Shown here: in pieces, positions 14,325 through 22,335 of the stretch
Numbering within the stretch: position 1 is the stretch's first letter
How the letters are laid out: every line of letters begins with the position of its first letter
Assembly: GCA_022508745.1 (NCBI GenBank)
Contig: JAFLUP010000003.1
Coordinates: forward strand, 1-33,222
Direction: 5' to 3'
From: Oscillospiraceae bacterium
GTDB taxonomy: Bacteria > Bacillota > Clostridia > Oscillospirales > CAG-382
Length of the DNA: 33,222 nt
Translations under genes and position numbers: made by a program
Notes under the pieces: model-generated
What the model saw: the letters and a program-made list of their open reading frames with translations, nothing else
Told to the model about the DNA's origin: nothing
Database searches by the model: none

Positions 14325-15155
14325 CTATTCGTTTTCATTCCATCCGCAGGGGGATCCTCCCCCGTTTTCCGAAAGCCATTCGTCCACAAGCCTGCAAATG
14401 CGGTCGAACAGACCCCGATCATGGACGTATTGCAGGTCATATGCGGGGGAATCGGTGATATCAAACGCATACCCCTGCGACGGATACTGGTTGGTGCGCA
14501 GGCGATCCAATACAAGGGCGGCCAGCTTTTCGATGTTGTTCCGCAGGGACTGTTCCGGCCAGGTGGGGTACAGCTGGCTGCTGGCGACATTCTTCATGTA
14601 CTCCGAAAACGGAACCTTCACGGTCGGAGCCTCCGCGTCCGGCGGACCCTCATGCACGCGGATGGCGGACGGCAGGGGCGCTCTCTTCATGGCGGGCAGC
14701 GCTTCCGGGGAATTTGACGACGCGGGCTCCGGCTCCGAAAGGTTCTCCACCCGCGGCTCGTCGCTGCCGGTGTAAAGATGATGCTGCGGAATGACAATCA
14801 CCCGTTCCAACTGCATGGGCGTACCATCCTCGCTCGGGCGGTCCAGGGTGCCCATCATCACCGTCTGCCGGGTGGTTTCACTGGAAAAAACCTGCTCCCC
14901 GACGATGCTCACCGTCACATATCCCGCCAGAACGATGCGGAGATCCACCGCCGTGTACGGGCGCTCCCGGGGTTTCGGGGTGTAGCTGTTCGCCACGGAG
15001 GGCGTCGGGATGGAAAAGCTCACGACTCCGTTCGTATCGCTGACGCCGGTGCAGCTTCCACGCTCGCAGGACATGCTCACGGTCGCACCCTGCAACACCC
15101 GGCCGCAATCCGCATTTCGGATGGTGACCACCAAAATTCCTCTGCTTTCTGCCAA
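14325..15155 (-). CDS. Truncated SleC-like paralogue with Gln in place of the catalytic Glu
   Basis: A 276-residue paralogue of the next gene. The N-terminal domain (1-107) is highly similar (VDLRIV-x-AGYVTVSIVGEQ, QTVMMGTLDRPS), and the transglycosylase domain starts with FSEYMKNVASSQLYPTWPE. Gln194 (codon at 14574-14576) stands where the active copy has Glu202, the residue equivalent to the catalytic Glu of SpoIID. The frame stops after a shortened domain, ending GWNENE, so the MSQWG motif and all three peptidoglycan-binding repeats are absent. The N-terminal domain carries three cysteines lacking in the longer copy. TTG start with AAAGGAG as in the paralogue. It is promoter-proximal and 57 bases upstream of the active gene. 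It may be a pseudoenzyme regulator or a decaying copy; the well-kept frame favours a functional protein. Confidence 0.8.
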   Translation of the reverse strand: MAESRGILVVTIRNADCGRVLQGATVSMSCERGSCTGVSDTNGVVSFSIPTPSVANSYTPKPRERPYTAVDLRIVLAGYVTVSIVGEQVFSSETTRQTVMMGTLDRPSEDGTPMQLERVIVIPQHHLYTGSDEPRVENLSEPEPASSNSPEALPAMKRAPLPSAIRVHEGPPDAEAPTVKVPFSEYMKNVASSQLYPTWPEQSLRNNIEKLAALVLDRLRTNQYPSQGYAFDITDSPAYDLQYVHDRGLFDRICRLVDEWLSENGGGSPCGWNENE

Positions 15156-15219
15156 ATCGGTTCTGCTCCTTTGCCACGAAGTTGGATTCTGCGGAATTCC
15201 TTCCGACAGTCTCTGCTTC

Positions 15220-15248
15220 TACTATATGCAAAGCGGGTTTTCCTTGTG
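15220..15248 (-). promoter_or_regulatory. Sigma-K/E-like sporulation promoter of the SleC-like pair
   Basis: On the minus strand CATATAGTA (15220-15228) matches the mother-cell -10 CATANNNTA, and CACA (15245-15248) supplies the sigma-K-type -35 AC after 17 bases. It lies about 65 bases before the first TTG start and just past the upstream operon's terminator. No sigma-A promoter of comparable quality is visible in this gap. Confidence 0.55.
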
Positions 15249-15255
15249 CATGGGC

Positions 15256-15286
15256 AAAAAGAAAAAGGCACCGCGCGCGGCACCTT
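15256..15286 (-). terminator. Terminator of the uvrC-to-Fe-S directon
   Basis: On the minus strand AAGGTGCCG and CGGTGCCTT form a stem with two G-U pairs, followed by TTTTTCTTTTT. It lies about 18 bases after the Fe-S protein stop. The stem is poorer on the other strand, where the two G-U pairs become A-C mismatches. Confidence 0.75.
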
Positions 15287-15303
15287 CTCTATCCGGTTGT
15301 TTC

Positions 15304-16008
15304 TTACGCGTCCAGGATCGTCCCGTCGATGGAAATCGTGACAACTTGGAACGGCAGCGCTTTTCCGCTGTCCTGTGCTGCCTTTTGCGCCGCCATGGCG
15401 AGCCCGCCGCAGCAGGGCACCTCCATGCGCAGGACAGTCACACTGCGGACGTCGTTCTGCCGGAGGATCGCCGTCAGCTTTTCGCTGTAATCCACCGCGT
15501 CCAGCTTCGGGCAGCCGATCAGCGTGATCTTACCCTTCATGTAGGCGGCATGGATGTTCGCATACGCGAAGGCGGTGCAGTCCGCCGCAATGAGCAGGTC
15601 TGCGCCGGCAAAATAGGGCGCGTTCACCGGCAGGAGCTTAATCTGACAGGGCCACTGCCGGAGCTGGGAGGGAAATTCCCCCGCGTCCGCCGAGCAAGCA
15701 GACTCGTCCCACTGCATCTGCCGCATCCGGGAGCCCGGGCAAGCGTGGGTATGGGTGTGCTCCTGCGCTTTCTTCTGTTTGGAAGCCAGCACAGCGGCCT
15801 CATCGTAAGCGGGAGCTTCCCGCTCCTCAAAGCTGATGGCGCCGGTGGGACATTCCGGCAGACAGTCCCCCAACCCGTCACAGTAGGACTCCCGTGCGAG
15901 TATCGCCTTGCCGTTCACCATCTCGATGGCGCCCTCATGGCAAGCCGACGCGCACGAGCCGCAGCCGTTGCATTTGTCGCTGTCAATTTTGATGATTTTT
16001 CGGATCAT
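15304..16008 (-). CDS. 4Fe-4S binding protein with CCGG-type C-terminal domain
   Basis: A 234-residue cytosolic iron-sulfur protein. Residues about 10-60 form a ferredoxin-like domain: CNGCGSCASAC binds one [4Fe-4S] cluster, while the second set, CDGLGDCLPECP, has only three cysteines, a spacing also common in clostridial relatives. A His-rich spot HTHTHAC (about residue 83) with a later Cys follows. The C-terminal domain (about 115-234) has ADLLIAADCTAFAYA, LIGCPKLD and VPCCGGLAMAA, which suggests more metal or cluster ligands. The chosen ATG overlaps the previous stop by four bases (ATGA); a longer frame exists but would overlap that gene further. Probably an electron carrier for a reductase; last gene of the directon. 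Confidence 0.8.
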   Translation of the reverse strand: MIRKIIKIDSDKCNGCGSCASACHEGAIEMVNGKAILARESYCDGLGDCLPECPTGAISFEEREAPAYDEAAVLASKQKKAQEHTHTHACPGSRMRQMQWDESACSADAGEFPSQLRQWPCQIKLLPVNAPYFAGADLLIAADCTAFAYANIHAAYMKGKITLIGCPKLDAVDYSEKLTAILRQNDVRSVTVLRMEVPCCGGLAMAAQKAAQDSGKALPFQVVTISIDGTILDA

Positions 16009-16451
16009 ACCCTTCGATTCCCTTCGATTCTCTGTAAAAATGCCTGCAATTCCTCCAAAAGTGTACAAAGGGTGTCGGCATCCAGGTCGCTTCCCACATA
16101 CAGGAGCGCCTTGTAAAAGAGGTCGATCTCCGTCTGTTGCTGATGCAGGAGGATCGCCGCCGCTTCCCGCAGGACGGCAAGGATCCGCAGTTTTGCCTCA
16201 CGGACCGCCGCGTCGGCGTTGTAGAGATGTTGCAAATCGTAATCGGAAGTGTTTCCGCAGGGATTGGCGCACACCGCGCAATCCGGCGCGACGGCGAATT
16301 TCTCCGCCCGGACCGCCTCCGCGTCCTGTTCCCCTATGAGCGCCTCCAACAGCAGGCGGTCGGTCCGCGGGGTTTTGGGATTATTGTTGCAGGCTCCCGC
16401 GAGACCGATCAGCGCGCTGACGACCGCTTCGTTCTGTATGCTTTCGACCAT
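16005..16451 (-). CDS. Cysteine-motif helical protein, hydroxylamine-reductase-like annotation possible
   Basis: A 148-residue helical protein. ACNNNPKTPRTDRLLLEALIG near residue 20 and CAVCANPCGNTSDYDL near residue 60 are the landmarks. The cysteine set C-x2-C-x3-C could hold a cluster. I recall relatives paired with 4Fe-4S proteins in clostridia and labelled hydroxylamine reductase, but it is far shorter than a true hybrid-cluster protein, so that name should be treated with care. It ends with a four-base overlap into the Fe-S gene, so the two are probably made together. ATG start, nine bases after the dehydrogenase stop. Confidence 0.6.
   Translation of the reverse strand: MVESIQNEAVVSALIGLAGACNNNPKTPRTDRLLLEALIGEQDAEAVRAEKFAVAPDCAVCANPCGNTSDYDLQHLYNADAAVREAKLRILAVLREAAAILLHQQQTEIDLFYKALLYVGSDLDADTLCTLLEELQAFLQRIEGNRRV
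16011..16030. repeat. Two tandem copies of a 10-bp unit at a gene junction
   Basis: CCTTCGATTC occurs twice in a row. On the minus strand it gives GAATCGAAGG twice, putting two AAGGG-like ribosome sites just before the overlapping ATG of the Fe-S gene and coding the last residues of the upstream gene. Confidence 0.75.
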
Positions 16452-16460
16452 GGAACGCCC

Positions 16461-17450
16461 TTACGCCATGGTGGCGAGCATTTCCTTGGTAACTTCCGCC
16501 AGCATGGGCGTACCGGCAAGGAAGCGCTCCAATTCTTCGCAGACGTGCTGCCCGATCTTCTTCAGCCCGTTGTTGGCAAGCCCCGCCAGATGCGGCGTCA
16601 TGATGACGTTGGGCAGGGTGCGCAGGGGGTTGTCCACTGCCGGGGGTTCCGGGTCGTACACATCCAGGCAGGCATACTTGAGGTTCCCCGCCTTCATGTG
16701 GTCGTACAGCGCCGCTTCGTCGATGACGGAGCCGCGAGCGGTGTTGATCAGCACGGCGTCCTTCTTCATGAGGGCGAGCGTTTCCGCATTGAACATGTGG
16801 AAGGTTTCCGGGATGGAGGGCGCGTGAATGGAAATGATGTCCGACTGCTTCAGCACTTCCTCAAAGCTCGCCTTGCGGCAGCCCATGGCAGCGGCGCGTT
16901 CCTCCGTGATGAAGGGATCATACAGCAGAATATCCACGTCGAAGGGGCGCAGCAGCTCGATGTAATGCCGCCCGGCCCAGCCGCCGCTGATGACGCCGAC
17001 GGTCAGATCGTACAGCTCGCGGATGTCCTCTTTCCCTTCCGCCCAGCCGCCTGCGTGCAGGTTGGCATTGAGGTTGAAAAAGTTCTTCGACGCCGCGATG
17101 GTAAAGCCCAGCGCCGTTTCGGAAACCCCCATGGAGAGCATCGGCGCACTGGAGGACACCCGCACGCCCTTCTCCCAGAGGTCATCAGAGACAACCGGCT
17201 TGACACTCCCCGCCGCGTGGATGAGGATCTTCAGATCCGGGCAGACGGAAAGTACGTCCGCGTCCAACGGCTGATTGCCCCAGGAGGTGACGCAGACGGT
17301 CGCCCCTGCCAACACCTTCTTGACTTCCTCGGCGCTCGTGCCGCCCTCGTTGATCACCACCTCGCCGATCTTGCTCAGCCGGTCGATGGTCTTTTGGTTG
17401 ATCACCATGTCCCGCGTACCGGGATTCATGATCAATGCGATTTTTTCCAT
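16461..17450 (-). CDS. D-isomer-specific 2-hydroxyacid dehydrogenase
   Basis: A 329-residue NAD(P)-dependent oxidoreductase of the D-2-hydroxyacid dehydrogenase family. The Rossmann stretch near residue 150 is VGVISGGWAGRHYIELL, an altered G-x-G-x2-G. NTARGSVIDE carries the substrate-binding Arg, DVYDPEPP the Glu of the relay, and TPHLAG the catalytic His. Substrates of the family include glyoxylate, hydroxypyruvate, phosphoglycerate and D-lactate; sequence alone does not separate them here. I chose the ATG at 17450 since AAAGGATG lies six bases upstream; the ATG three codons earlier falls inside that site. It lies 31 bases after the GNAT gene. Confidence 0.85.
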   Translation of the reverse strand: MEKIALIMNPGTRDMVINQKTIDRLSKIGEVVINEGGTSAEEVKKVLAGATVCVTSWGNQPLDADVLSVCPDLKILIHAAGSVKPVVSDDLWEKGVRVSSSAPMLSMGVSETALGFTIAASKNFFNLNANLHAGGWAEGKEDIRELYDLTVGVISGGWAGRHYIELLRPFDVDILLYDPFITEERAAAMGCRKASFEEVLKQSDIISIHAPSIPETFHMFNAETLALMKKDAVLINTARGSVIDEAALYDHMKAGNLKYACLDVYDPEPPAVDNPLRTLPNVIMTPHLAGLANNGLKKIGQHVCEELERFLAGTPMLAEVTKEMLATMA

Positions 17451-17481
17451 AGTGAACATCCTTTCTTGTGATTACATTCGA

Positions 17482-18015
17482 TTATATAAGCGTGATCCAG
17501 TAGCGTTGCAGGATATTTCCGTCCTTTTCCACGATCTCGTCCTCCAGCACGCCGCCGTTGTTCCTCGCAACCTTGGCGCTTGCGAGGTTTGCCTTATCGC
17601 AGGTAACCAGCACCTTTTCGACTTGCCATTCGCGGTATGTTTCCAGCGCCAGCGCAAGCTGCCGGGTACCGTAGCCCTTCCCTCTCTCGGACGGGCGGAT
17701 GCCGTAGCCGATATGCCCGCCGCTCACGAGAAGGTCATCAGACAGCGCATGCCGGAGCGACACCATCCCGTAGATCCTGCCCGCGTCGTCTTTCAGCACA
17801 AGTGTATCGCTCGCGACATATCTCGGCGGGATACGATTCGAGTCCGCCCATTCCTCAAGCAGGGCAAGGTAGGCGGGAAAATTTCCTTGATATTTGCGCA
17901 GCACGCCCGGATGGATCCTGCCGCCCGCCTGCATGAATTCGTCGTAGAAGGCGACAAACTCCGTCTCATCCGCAGGCGTCAGCGGGCACAGCCGCACCGG
18001 TTTTCTGTTTGACAT
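17482..18015 (-). CDS. GNAT-family N-acetyltransferase
   Basis: A 177-residue acetyltransferase. The acetyl-CoA pyrophosphate loop is IRPSERGKGYGTRQLALALE (about 108-127), and the later part has VLVTCDKANLASAKVARNNG, the motif B region. The C terminus RYWITLI is typical of GNAT proteins that modify small molecules or amino groups. ATG start with GAGGAAAGG just upstream. It lies between the enolase-superfamily and dehydrogenase genes, 12 and 31 bases away. Substrate unknown. Confidence 0.85.
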   Translation of the reverse strand: MSNRKPVRLCPLTPADETEFVAFYDEFMQAGGRIHPGVLRKYQGNFPAYLALLEEWADSNRIPPRYVASDTLVLKDDAGRIYGMVSLRHALSDDLLVSGGHIGYGIRPSERGKGYGTRQLALALETYREWQVEKVLVTCDKANLASAKVARNNGGVLEDEIVEKDGNILQRYWITLI

Positions 18016-18027
18016 GACCTTTCCTCG

Positions 18028-19329
18028 CTATATGCTTTTAAAATAGCCTTCATATCCGTTTGACCGGAACAGGCGCTCCCCTTGGGCATAGAACATCCCG
18101 TCCAGCGGGAACACGCCGTTTTGCTGGGGCGCGGGGTGAAGCCCTTCCGGCAGAAGATCCTGCAAGCCCTTCCAGTGGGTATAATTCTGGTCGCCGTTGA
18201 TCTCCACGCAGCCCACCTTCATGCCTGCAAGCGCCGGTACCCGGGCGGCGAACTGCTTGTTCCATTCCGCCAGCAGGGGGTTGACGGTCAGATCCGCGCA
18301 CAGGCATTGCCCGCCTGCGGCGTGGATGGCCTCCGCCATGCGGAAGGAAACGGACACTGTCTTTGCGATGGGCTTGAGCGCCACGGCTTTGTACCCCAGC
18401 GCCAGCCGTTCCTGCACGTCCTCCAGAGAGTGGGCGGATTCGTCCGCGTTGACGCACACCGGCAGATCGCCCACAAAGGCGCGGTTTTCCGGCGCGAAGG
18501 GCTCCTCCAGCAGGGCGATGCGATCCAGCGCGCCCATTTGGTCGGCGGCGTCCAGCAGCGCTTCCACCCGGGAAAGGCTGTCGTACCGCCCGTTGGCGTC
18601 CAGATAGTAAAGCACCTTGCCGCTCTTGGTGTGGGGCGTCTCATATTGCGACGCGATCGCATGGATCTGTTTCAAGCGGGCAATATCCCATTTCAGCATC
18701 TCCGCCATGTCCTCTTCGGGAGTGGAAACCCCGGGGACGGCCTTGCCGATCTTGATTTTCAGCAAGGAAATGCCGCTGTCCAGCACCGAACGGATCTCCT
18801 CCTCCGGCACCGCGTAGGAAAGCAGCGGGATCTGCGCCAACGCCTCGTGGCGGCAGGAAAGCGCCTCCTTCGCCGAGGGCGGAATCAGCCCGTCGAAGGA
18901 CGTGATCCCGTTTTCCCGGGCATAGAGCATCCAGAGGGCTATGTCCACTCCCACCAGCGAATTCAGCACGAAGGTGGTGGCAACCGGGTGCCCGCAGACC
19001 TGCTCCGCGTAGCGCTTCAGCTCCGGCAGAAGCCCGTCGATGACCTCCGGCGGCGTGGTGAAGGATTCCCCCTCCAACAGTTTCAGCGCACGGTTGGTCA
19101 CCAGCATCATCATGGCGGAGGACACCGCAGGCGGGTTCTCCCCGAACACCCGCCCGTCCGACCACAGCACGCTCTCCACGCAGGGAGCGACAGCGGTAAA
19201 TGACTCGCTTTCCAGCTTCGCCACCGTCTGCCACAGCTCCGTCAGGCTTCTTCCCTTAAAGCCGAAGGGCGCACGAAGCGGTTCCCGGACGAATTCCAGA
19301 TCAGTTCGACGAATGTGTATCTTTTTCAT
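18028..19329 (-). CDS. Enolase-superfamily enzyme (mandelate racemase/muconate lactonizing type)
   Basis: A 433-residue enzyme of the enolase superfamily. KIKIGK (about 193) gives the two barrel lysines, YLDANGRY the first metal Asp, LLEEPF the metal Glu, VNADES the third metal ligand and ALKPIAKT the opposite Lys, matching the muconate-lactonizing/dipeptide-epimerase layout with Lys on both faces. The reaction starts by taking a proton alpha to a carboxylate. At 433 residues it is longer than typical epimerases, with an N-terminal addition that may define the substrate pocket. ATG start with GGGAGA seven bases upstream inside coaD; the genes overlap by 29 bases. Possible roles are racemase, epimerase or dehydratase. 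Confidence 0.85.
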   Translation of the reverse strand: MKKIHIRRTDLEFVREPLRAPFGFKGRSLTELWQTVAKLESESFTAVAPCVESVLWSDGRVFGENPPAVSSAMMMLVTNRALKLLEGESFTTPPEVIDGLLPELKRYAEQVCGHPVATTFVLNSLVGVDIALWMLYARENGITSFDGLIPPSAKEALSCRHEALAQIPLLSYAVPEEEIRSVLDSGISLLKIKIGKAVPGVSTPEEDMAEMLKWDIARLKQIHAIASQYETPHTKSGKVLYYLDANGRYDSLSRVEALLDAADQMGALDRIALLEEPFAPENRAFVGDLPVCVNADESAHSLEDVQERLALGYKAVALKPIAKTVSVSFRMAEAIHAAGGQCLCADLTVNPLLAEWNKQFAARVPALAGMKVGCVEINGDQNYTHWKGLQDLLPEGLHPAPQQNGVFPLDGMFYAQGERLFRSNGYEGYFKSI

Positions 19330-19795
19330 GTAAGTATCTCCCGATGATCTCCGCCGCCGGCGCGGGCAGGGCGCCCTCCAGCGGCTTTCCGTAGCGAATC
19401 AGCTCCCGCGCGTAGGTGGAGCTGATATGCGAAAGCGCCCCGGATGCCGGAAGCACCACCGTGTCCACTCCGCCCAGTTCCAGATTGATAGCGCGCAGCT
19501 GCGCTTCGTAAGCGAAATCCACGCCGCTCCGCGCGCCCCGCACCAGTACCGGCGATTCATATTTCTGCACGAAGTCCGCAAGCAGACCCTCCAGCGGGAC
19601 GACTTCCACATCCTCACCGGCAAAGCAGGCGCGAATGGCTTCCATGCGCACCTCTTCCGGCAACAGCGGTCGTTTCTCCGCATTGCGGCTTACCAGAATC
19701 ACCACCCGGTCAAACAGTGCCGCCGCGCGGCGGACAAGATCCTCGTGCCCCCGGGTGAAGGGGTCGAACATACCGGTGATAACAGCGGTTTTCAT
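19301..19795 (-). CDS. coaD: Pantetheine-phosphate adenylyltransferase
   Basis: A 164-residue nucleotidyltransferase that makes dephospho-CoA from 4'-phosphopantetheine and ATP. TGMFDPFTRGHEDL at the N terminus holds the TxGH-type nucleotide motif (canonical GSFDPxTxGH), VRGARSGVDFAYEAQ the pantetheine region and ISSTYARE the ISS(S/T) motif. Length is normal. It overlaps rsmD upstream by four bases (ATGA), the common rsmD-coaD pairing, and the enolase-superfamily gene downstream by 29 bases. Confidence 0.95.
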   Translation of the reverse strand: MKTAVITGMFDPFTRGHEDLVRRAAALFDRVVILVSRNAEKRPLLPEEVRMEAIRACFAGEDVEVVPLEGLLADFVQKYESPVLVRGARSGVDFAYEAQLRAINLELGGVDTVVLPASGALSHISSTYARELIRYGKPLEGALPAPAAEIIGRYLHEKDTHSSN

Positions 19796-20346
19796 GCGTT
19801 TTCGTCATCCTTCCGATAAATAGAGACGTAGGTTTTCCCGTAGCGGTGCAGCTTCTGCCGATAGCCTTCCCGGGGCAGCGGGATGCCGTCCTCGGCGCTT
19901 TCGCAGATGAGGATGGCGTCCTCCGCAAGCAGTTCCGCGCTCTCCAGCGCTTCCAGCACTTCATCCAACAGTCCCGGCTGATACGGCGGGTCCAGCAGCA
20001 CCAGATCGAAGGTTTCCCGCCCTTTCGCCCCGCGGACATATTCCTTCCAATCCGCCGTCAAGATCCGGCATTGGGGCATCAACTGGGTTTTTTGGGCGTT
20101 TTCCTTGATGATCGCCGCCGCTTCCCGGGAGGAATCGCAGATCACCGCCGTCGCCGCTCCGCGGGACAGCGCTTCCAGCGCCAACTGCCCGCTGCCGCCG
20201 AACAGATCCAGCACCCGCCGGTCATGCAGTTCGAACTGGATGGCGGAAAACATCCCCTCCTTGGCGGCCTCTGTGGTGGGACGGGTCTCCGTCCCCTCCG
20301 GCGAGATCAGCTTGCGCCCCCGCGCTTTGCCTGTAATGATACGCAT
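19792..20346 (-). CDS. rsmD: 16S rRNA (guanine966-N2)-methyltransferase
   Basis: A 184-residue SAM-dependent methyltransferase acting on G966 of 16S rRNA. MRIITGKARGRKL, RPTTEAAKEGMFSAI, VLDLFGGSGQLALEAL (SAM motif I) and LVLLDPPY (catalytic D/NPPY) are all present. Length and start are standard. It begins 19 bases after uvrC and is coupled to coaD by an ATGA overlap. Confidence 0.95.
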   Translation of the reverse strand: MRIITGKARGRKLISPEGTETRPTTEAAKEGMFSAIQFELHDRRVLDLFGGSGQLALEALSRGAATAVICDSSREAAAIIKENAQKTQLMPQCRILTADWKEYVRGAKGRETFDLVLLDPPYQPGLLDEVLEALESAELLAEDAILICESAEDGIPLPREGYRQKLHRYGKTYVSIYRKDDENA

Positions 20347-20365
20347 AATGAACCCCTGCCTTTCT

Positions 20366-22189
20366 TTACCTATGAAAATGCAGATAAATGTTATGAGCCG
20401 TCTCCGCGTTGATCCCTTTGACTTCCTGCAATTCTTCTTCCGTGGCGGTTTTCAGCTTCTCGTAGGTGCCGAAGTGGGCAAGCAGCGCCTGCGCTTTGGC
20501 CTCTCCGACGCCCCTGATGGCGGTCAGGCTGGACTGCTTGACCGTCTTTCGCCGCCTTGCATCCATACGGGAAAGGGAAAAGCGGTGGACTTCCTCTTGA
20601 ATTTTATACAGAAATACGAACACGTCCTGCCGCCGGTTGAGGGAAAGCTCGTTTTCCCCGTCGGTCAGCGTGCGGGTTTTGTGATGCTCGTCCTTGACCA
20701 TGCCGAGCACCGGGATGGAAAGTCCCCGCTGCGCCAACACCGCCTGCGCCGCGTGCACCTGCGCCACGCCGCCGTCCATGAGGATCAGATCCGGATATTC
20801 CCAGCCCGCCTCCGCGCCGTCATGGGCGAATCGCCGCGTCAGCGCCTCCGTCAGGGAGGCGATGTCGTTCTGCCCCTCCACTTCCCGCATGGAGAAGGAA
20901 CGGTACTGCCGTTTGGCAAACTTCCCGTGCTCCAGCACGATCATGCCGCAGGAGGTATGCTCGCCGCCGCTGTTGGAGATGTCGTATGCCTCGATCCGGT
21001 CGGGGACCACCTCCAGATGCAGGAACTGCGCGAAGGAAAGCAGAAAGCCTCCCTGCTTTTCCTCCTCGGCGCGGCGGTGCAGCAAAAGCTGCTTGGCGTT
21101 CTCATCGGCGCGGTCCGTGAGCGCCCGGAACTCCCCACGCTTGGGTCGGTACAGCTGCACCTTCCCTCCCGCCTTTTCGGAAAGCCAGCTTGTCAGCAGC
21201 GTGCTTTCCTCTTCCGGCAGCTCCATGGAAAGGCAGATCCGCCGCGGGACGAACCCCCGCAGCTCGTAAAACCGTTGCAGTAACCCTTCCAGCGCGGCGG
21301 GGTTCAGGATCTCGTCCGCGCCGAAGAAGAAACAATCCCGATCGGTGATGGCGCCGCCCCGCACGAAGAGCAGAGCCACCGCACTGCCCAAATCGTCCTG
21401 ATACAGCCCGACGATATCCGCTTCCACGTCCGGATCTGCCACGATTTGCTGCTTATCTCCCAGCTTTTTCACCGCACGGATGCAATCCCGGTAGCGCGCC
21501 GCCCGCTCGTACTGTTCGCTTTCGCTGGCCTGCTCCATCTGCTCCGCCAGCTGTTTCAAAAGACCGCCGTACTCCCCGCGGAGCAGTTGGGTCGCCCCCG
21601 CCACCCGCTCGCGGTATTCCCCGGCGGAGACCTGCCCGCGGATACACAGCCCGCAACACTGCCCGATGTGATAGTTCAGGCAGGGGCGTCCTTTTCCGAT
21701 GTCCTTGGGGAACGCTTTGCGGCAGGTGGGCAGCCCGAAGGCGCGGGACGCGGCGGAAACGATCTCATACGCCACGTGAGAGGAGGAAAACGGACCGAAA
21801 TAGCGGTCCTTTTCGTTCCCACCGGAGCGGTTGTAGACCACCGAAAGGGCGGGATACTCCCCTGCGGACAGACGGATATACGGATAGACCACGCTGTCCT
21901 TCAGCTTGATGTTATAGTGGGGCTGAAACTGCTTGATGAAGGCGTTCTCTTGCAGGAGGGCTTCCAGCTCCGTCGCCGTGTGGTAGACCTCAAAATCGCA
22001 CACCGAGCGGATCATCTTCTCCGTCTTGCCGTAATGGGGCACGGAGGGAGAAAAATAGCTGGAAACGCGGTTGCGCAGCGCTTTGGACTTGCCCACATAG
22101 ATGACCGTCCCCGCCCGGTTGCGCATCAGGTACACCCCCGGCGTCAGCGGGAGCAGCTTTGCCTTCTCCAGCAATTCTTCCTTGGTCAT
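20366..22189 (-). CDS. uvrC: Excinuclease ABC subunit C
   Basis: A 607-residue nucleotide-excision-repair nuclease of full length. The GIY-YIG domain starts TPGVYLM (16-22) and IYVGKSKALRNRV; a four-cysteine set C-x13-C-x7-CC-x2-C (about residue 155-185), known in UvrC as an Fe-S site, is present. The UVR segment lies near residue 210-240, the RNase H-like nuclease half has EAYDISNSGGEHTSCGMIV, and the C terminus holds a helix-hairpin-helix pair (IRGVGEAKAQALLAHF). It cuts on both sides of a lesion with UvrAB. ATG start with GAAGGGGG about 11 bases upstream. It opens the long minus-strand directon after the HPr terminator. Confidence 0.95.
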   Translation of the reverse strand: MTKEELLEKAKLLPLTPGVYLMRNRAGTVIYVGKSKALRNRVSSYFSPSVPHYGKTEKMIRSVCDFEVYHTATELEALLQENAFIKQFQPHYNIKLKDSVVYPYIRLSAGEYPALSVVYNRSGGNEKDRYFGPFSSSHVAYEIVSAASRAFGLPTCRKAFPKDIGKGRPCLNYHIGQCCGLCIRGQVSAGEYRERVAGATQLLRGEYGGLLKQLAEQMEQASESEQYERAARYRDCIRAVKKLGDKQQIVADPDVEADIVGLYQDDLGSAVALLFVRGGAITDRDCFFFGADEILNPAALEGLLQRFYELRGFVPRRICLSMELPEEESTLLTSWLSEKAGGKVQLYRPKRGEFRALTDRADENAKQLLLHRRAEEEKQGGFLLSFAQFLHLEVVPDRIEAYDISNSGGEHTSCGMIVLEHGKFAKRQYRSFSMREVEGQNDIASLTEALTRRFAHDGAEAGWEYPDLILMDGGVAQVHAAQAVLAQRGLSIPVLGMVKDEHHKTRTLTDGENELSLNRRQDVFVFLYKIQEEVHRFSLSRMDARRRKTVKQSSLTAIRGVGEAKAQALLAHFGTYEKLKTATEEELQEVKGINAETAHNIYLHFHR

Positions 22190-22215
22190 ACGGTCCCGAG
22201 CACCCCCTTCATGAC

Positions 22216-22245
22216 AAAAATCCGCCCGGCGGTCCGGACGGATTT
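22216..22245 (-). terminator. Terminator after the HPr gene
   Basis: On the minus strand AAATCCGTCCGG and CCGGGCGGATTT form a stem with one mismatch, followed by TTTG; the T-run totals five. It lies about 90 bases after the HPr stop and 27 bases before the uvrC ATG. Confidence 0.65.
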
Positions 22246-22335
22246 CACCCTTATAGGTTCCTCTCTCAGTTGGCGGGGCGGAAACAGCGGGTCGAAAAAA
22301 CAGATCCGGATCCGTCGCGCACGTCTGCCGTGCGT

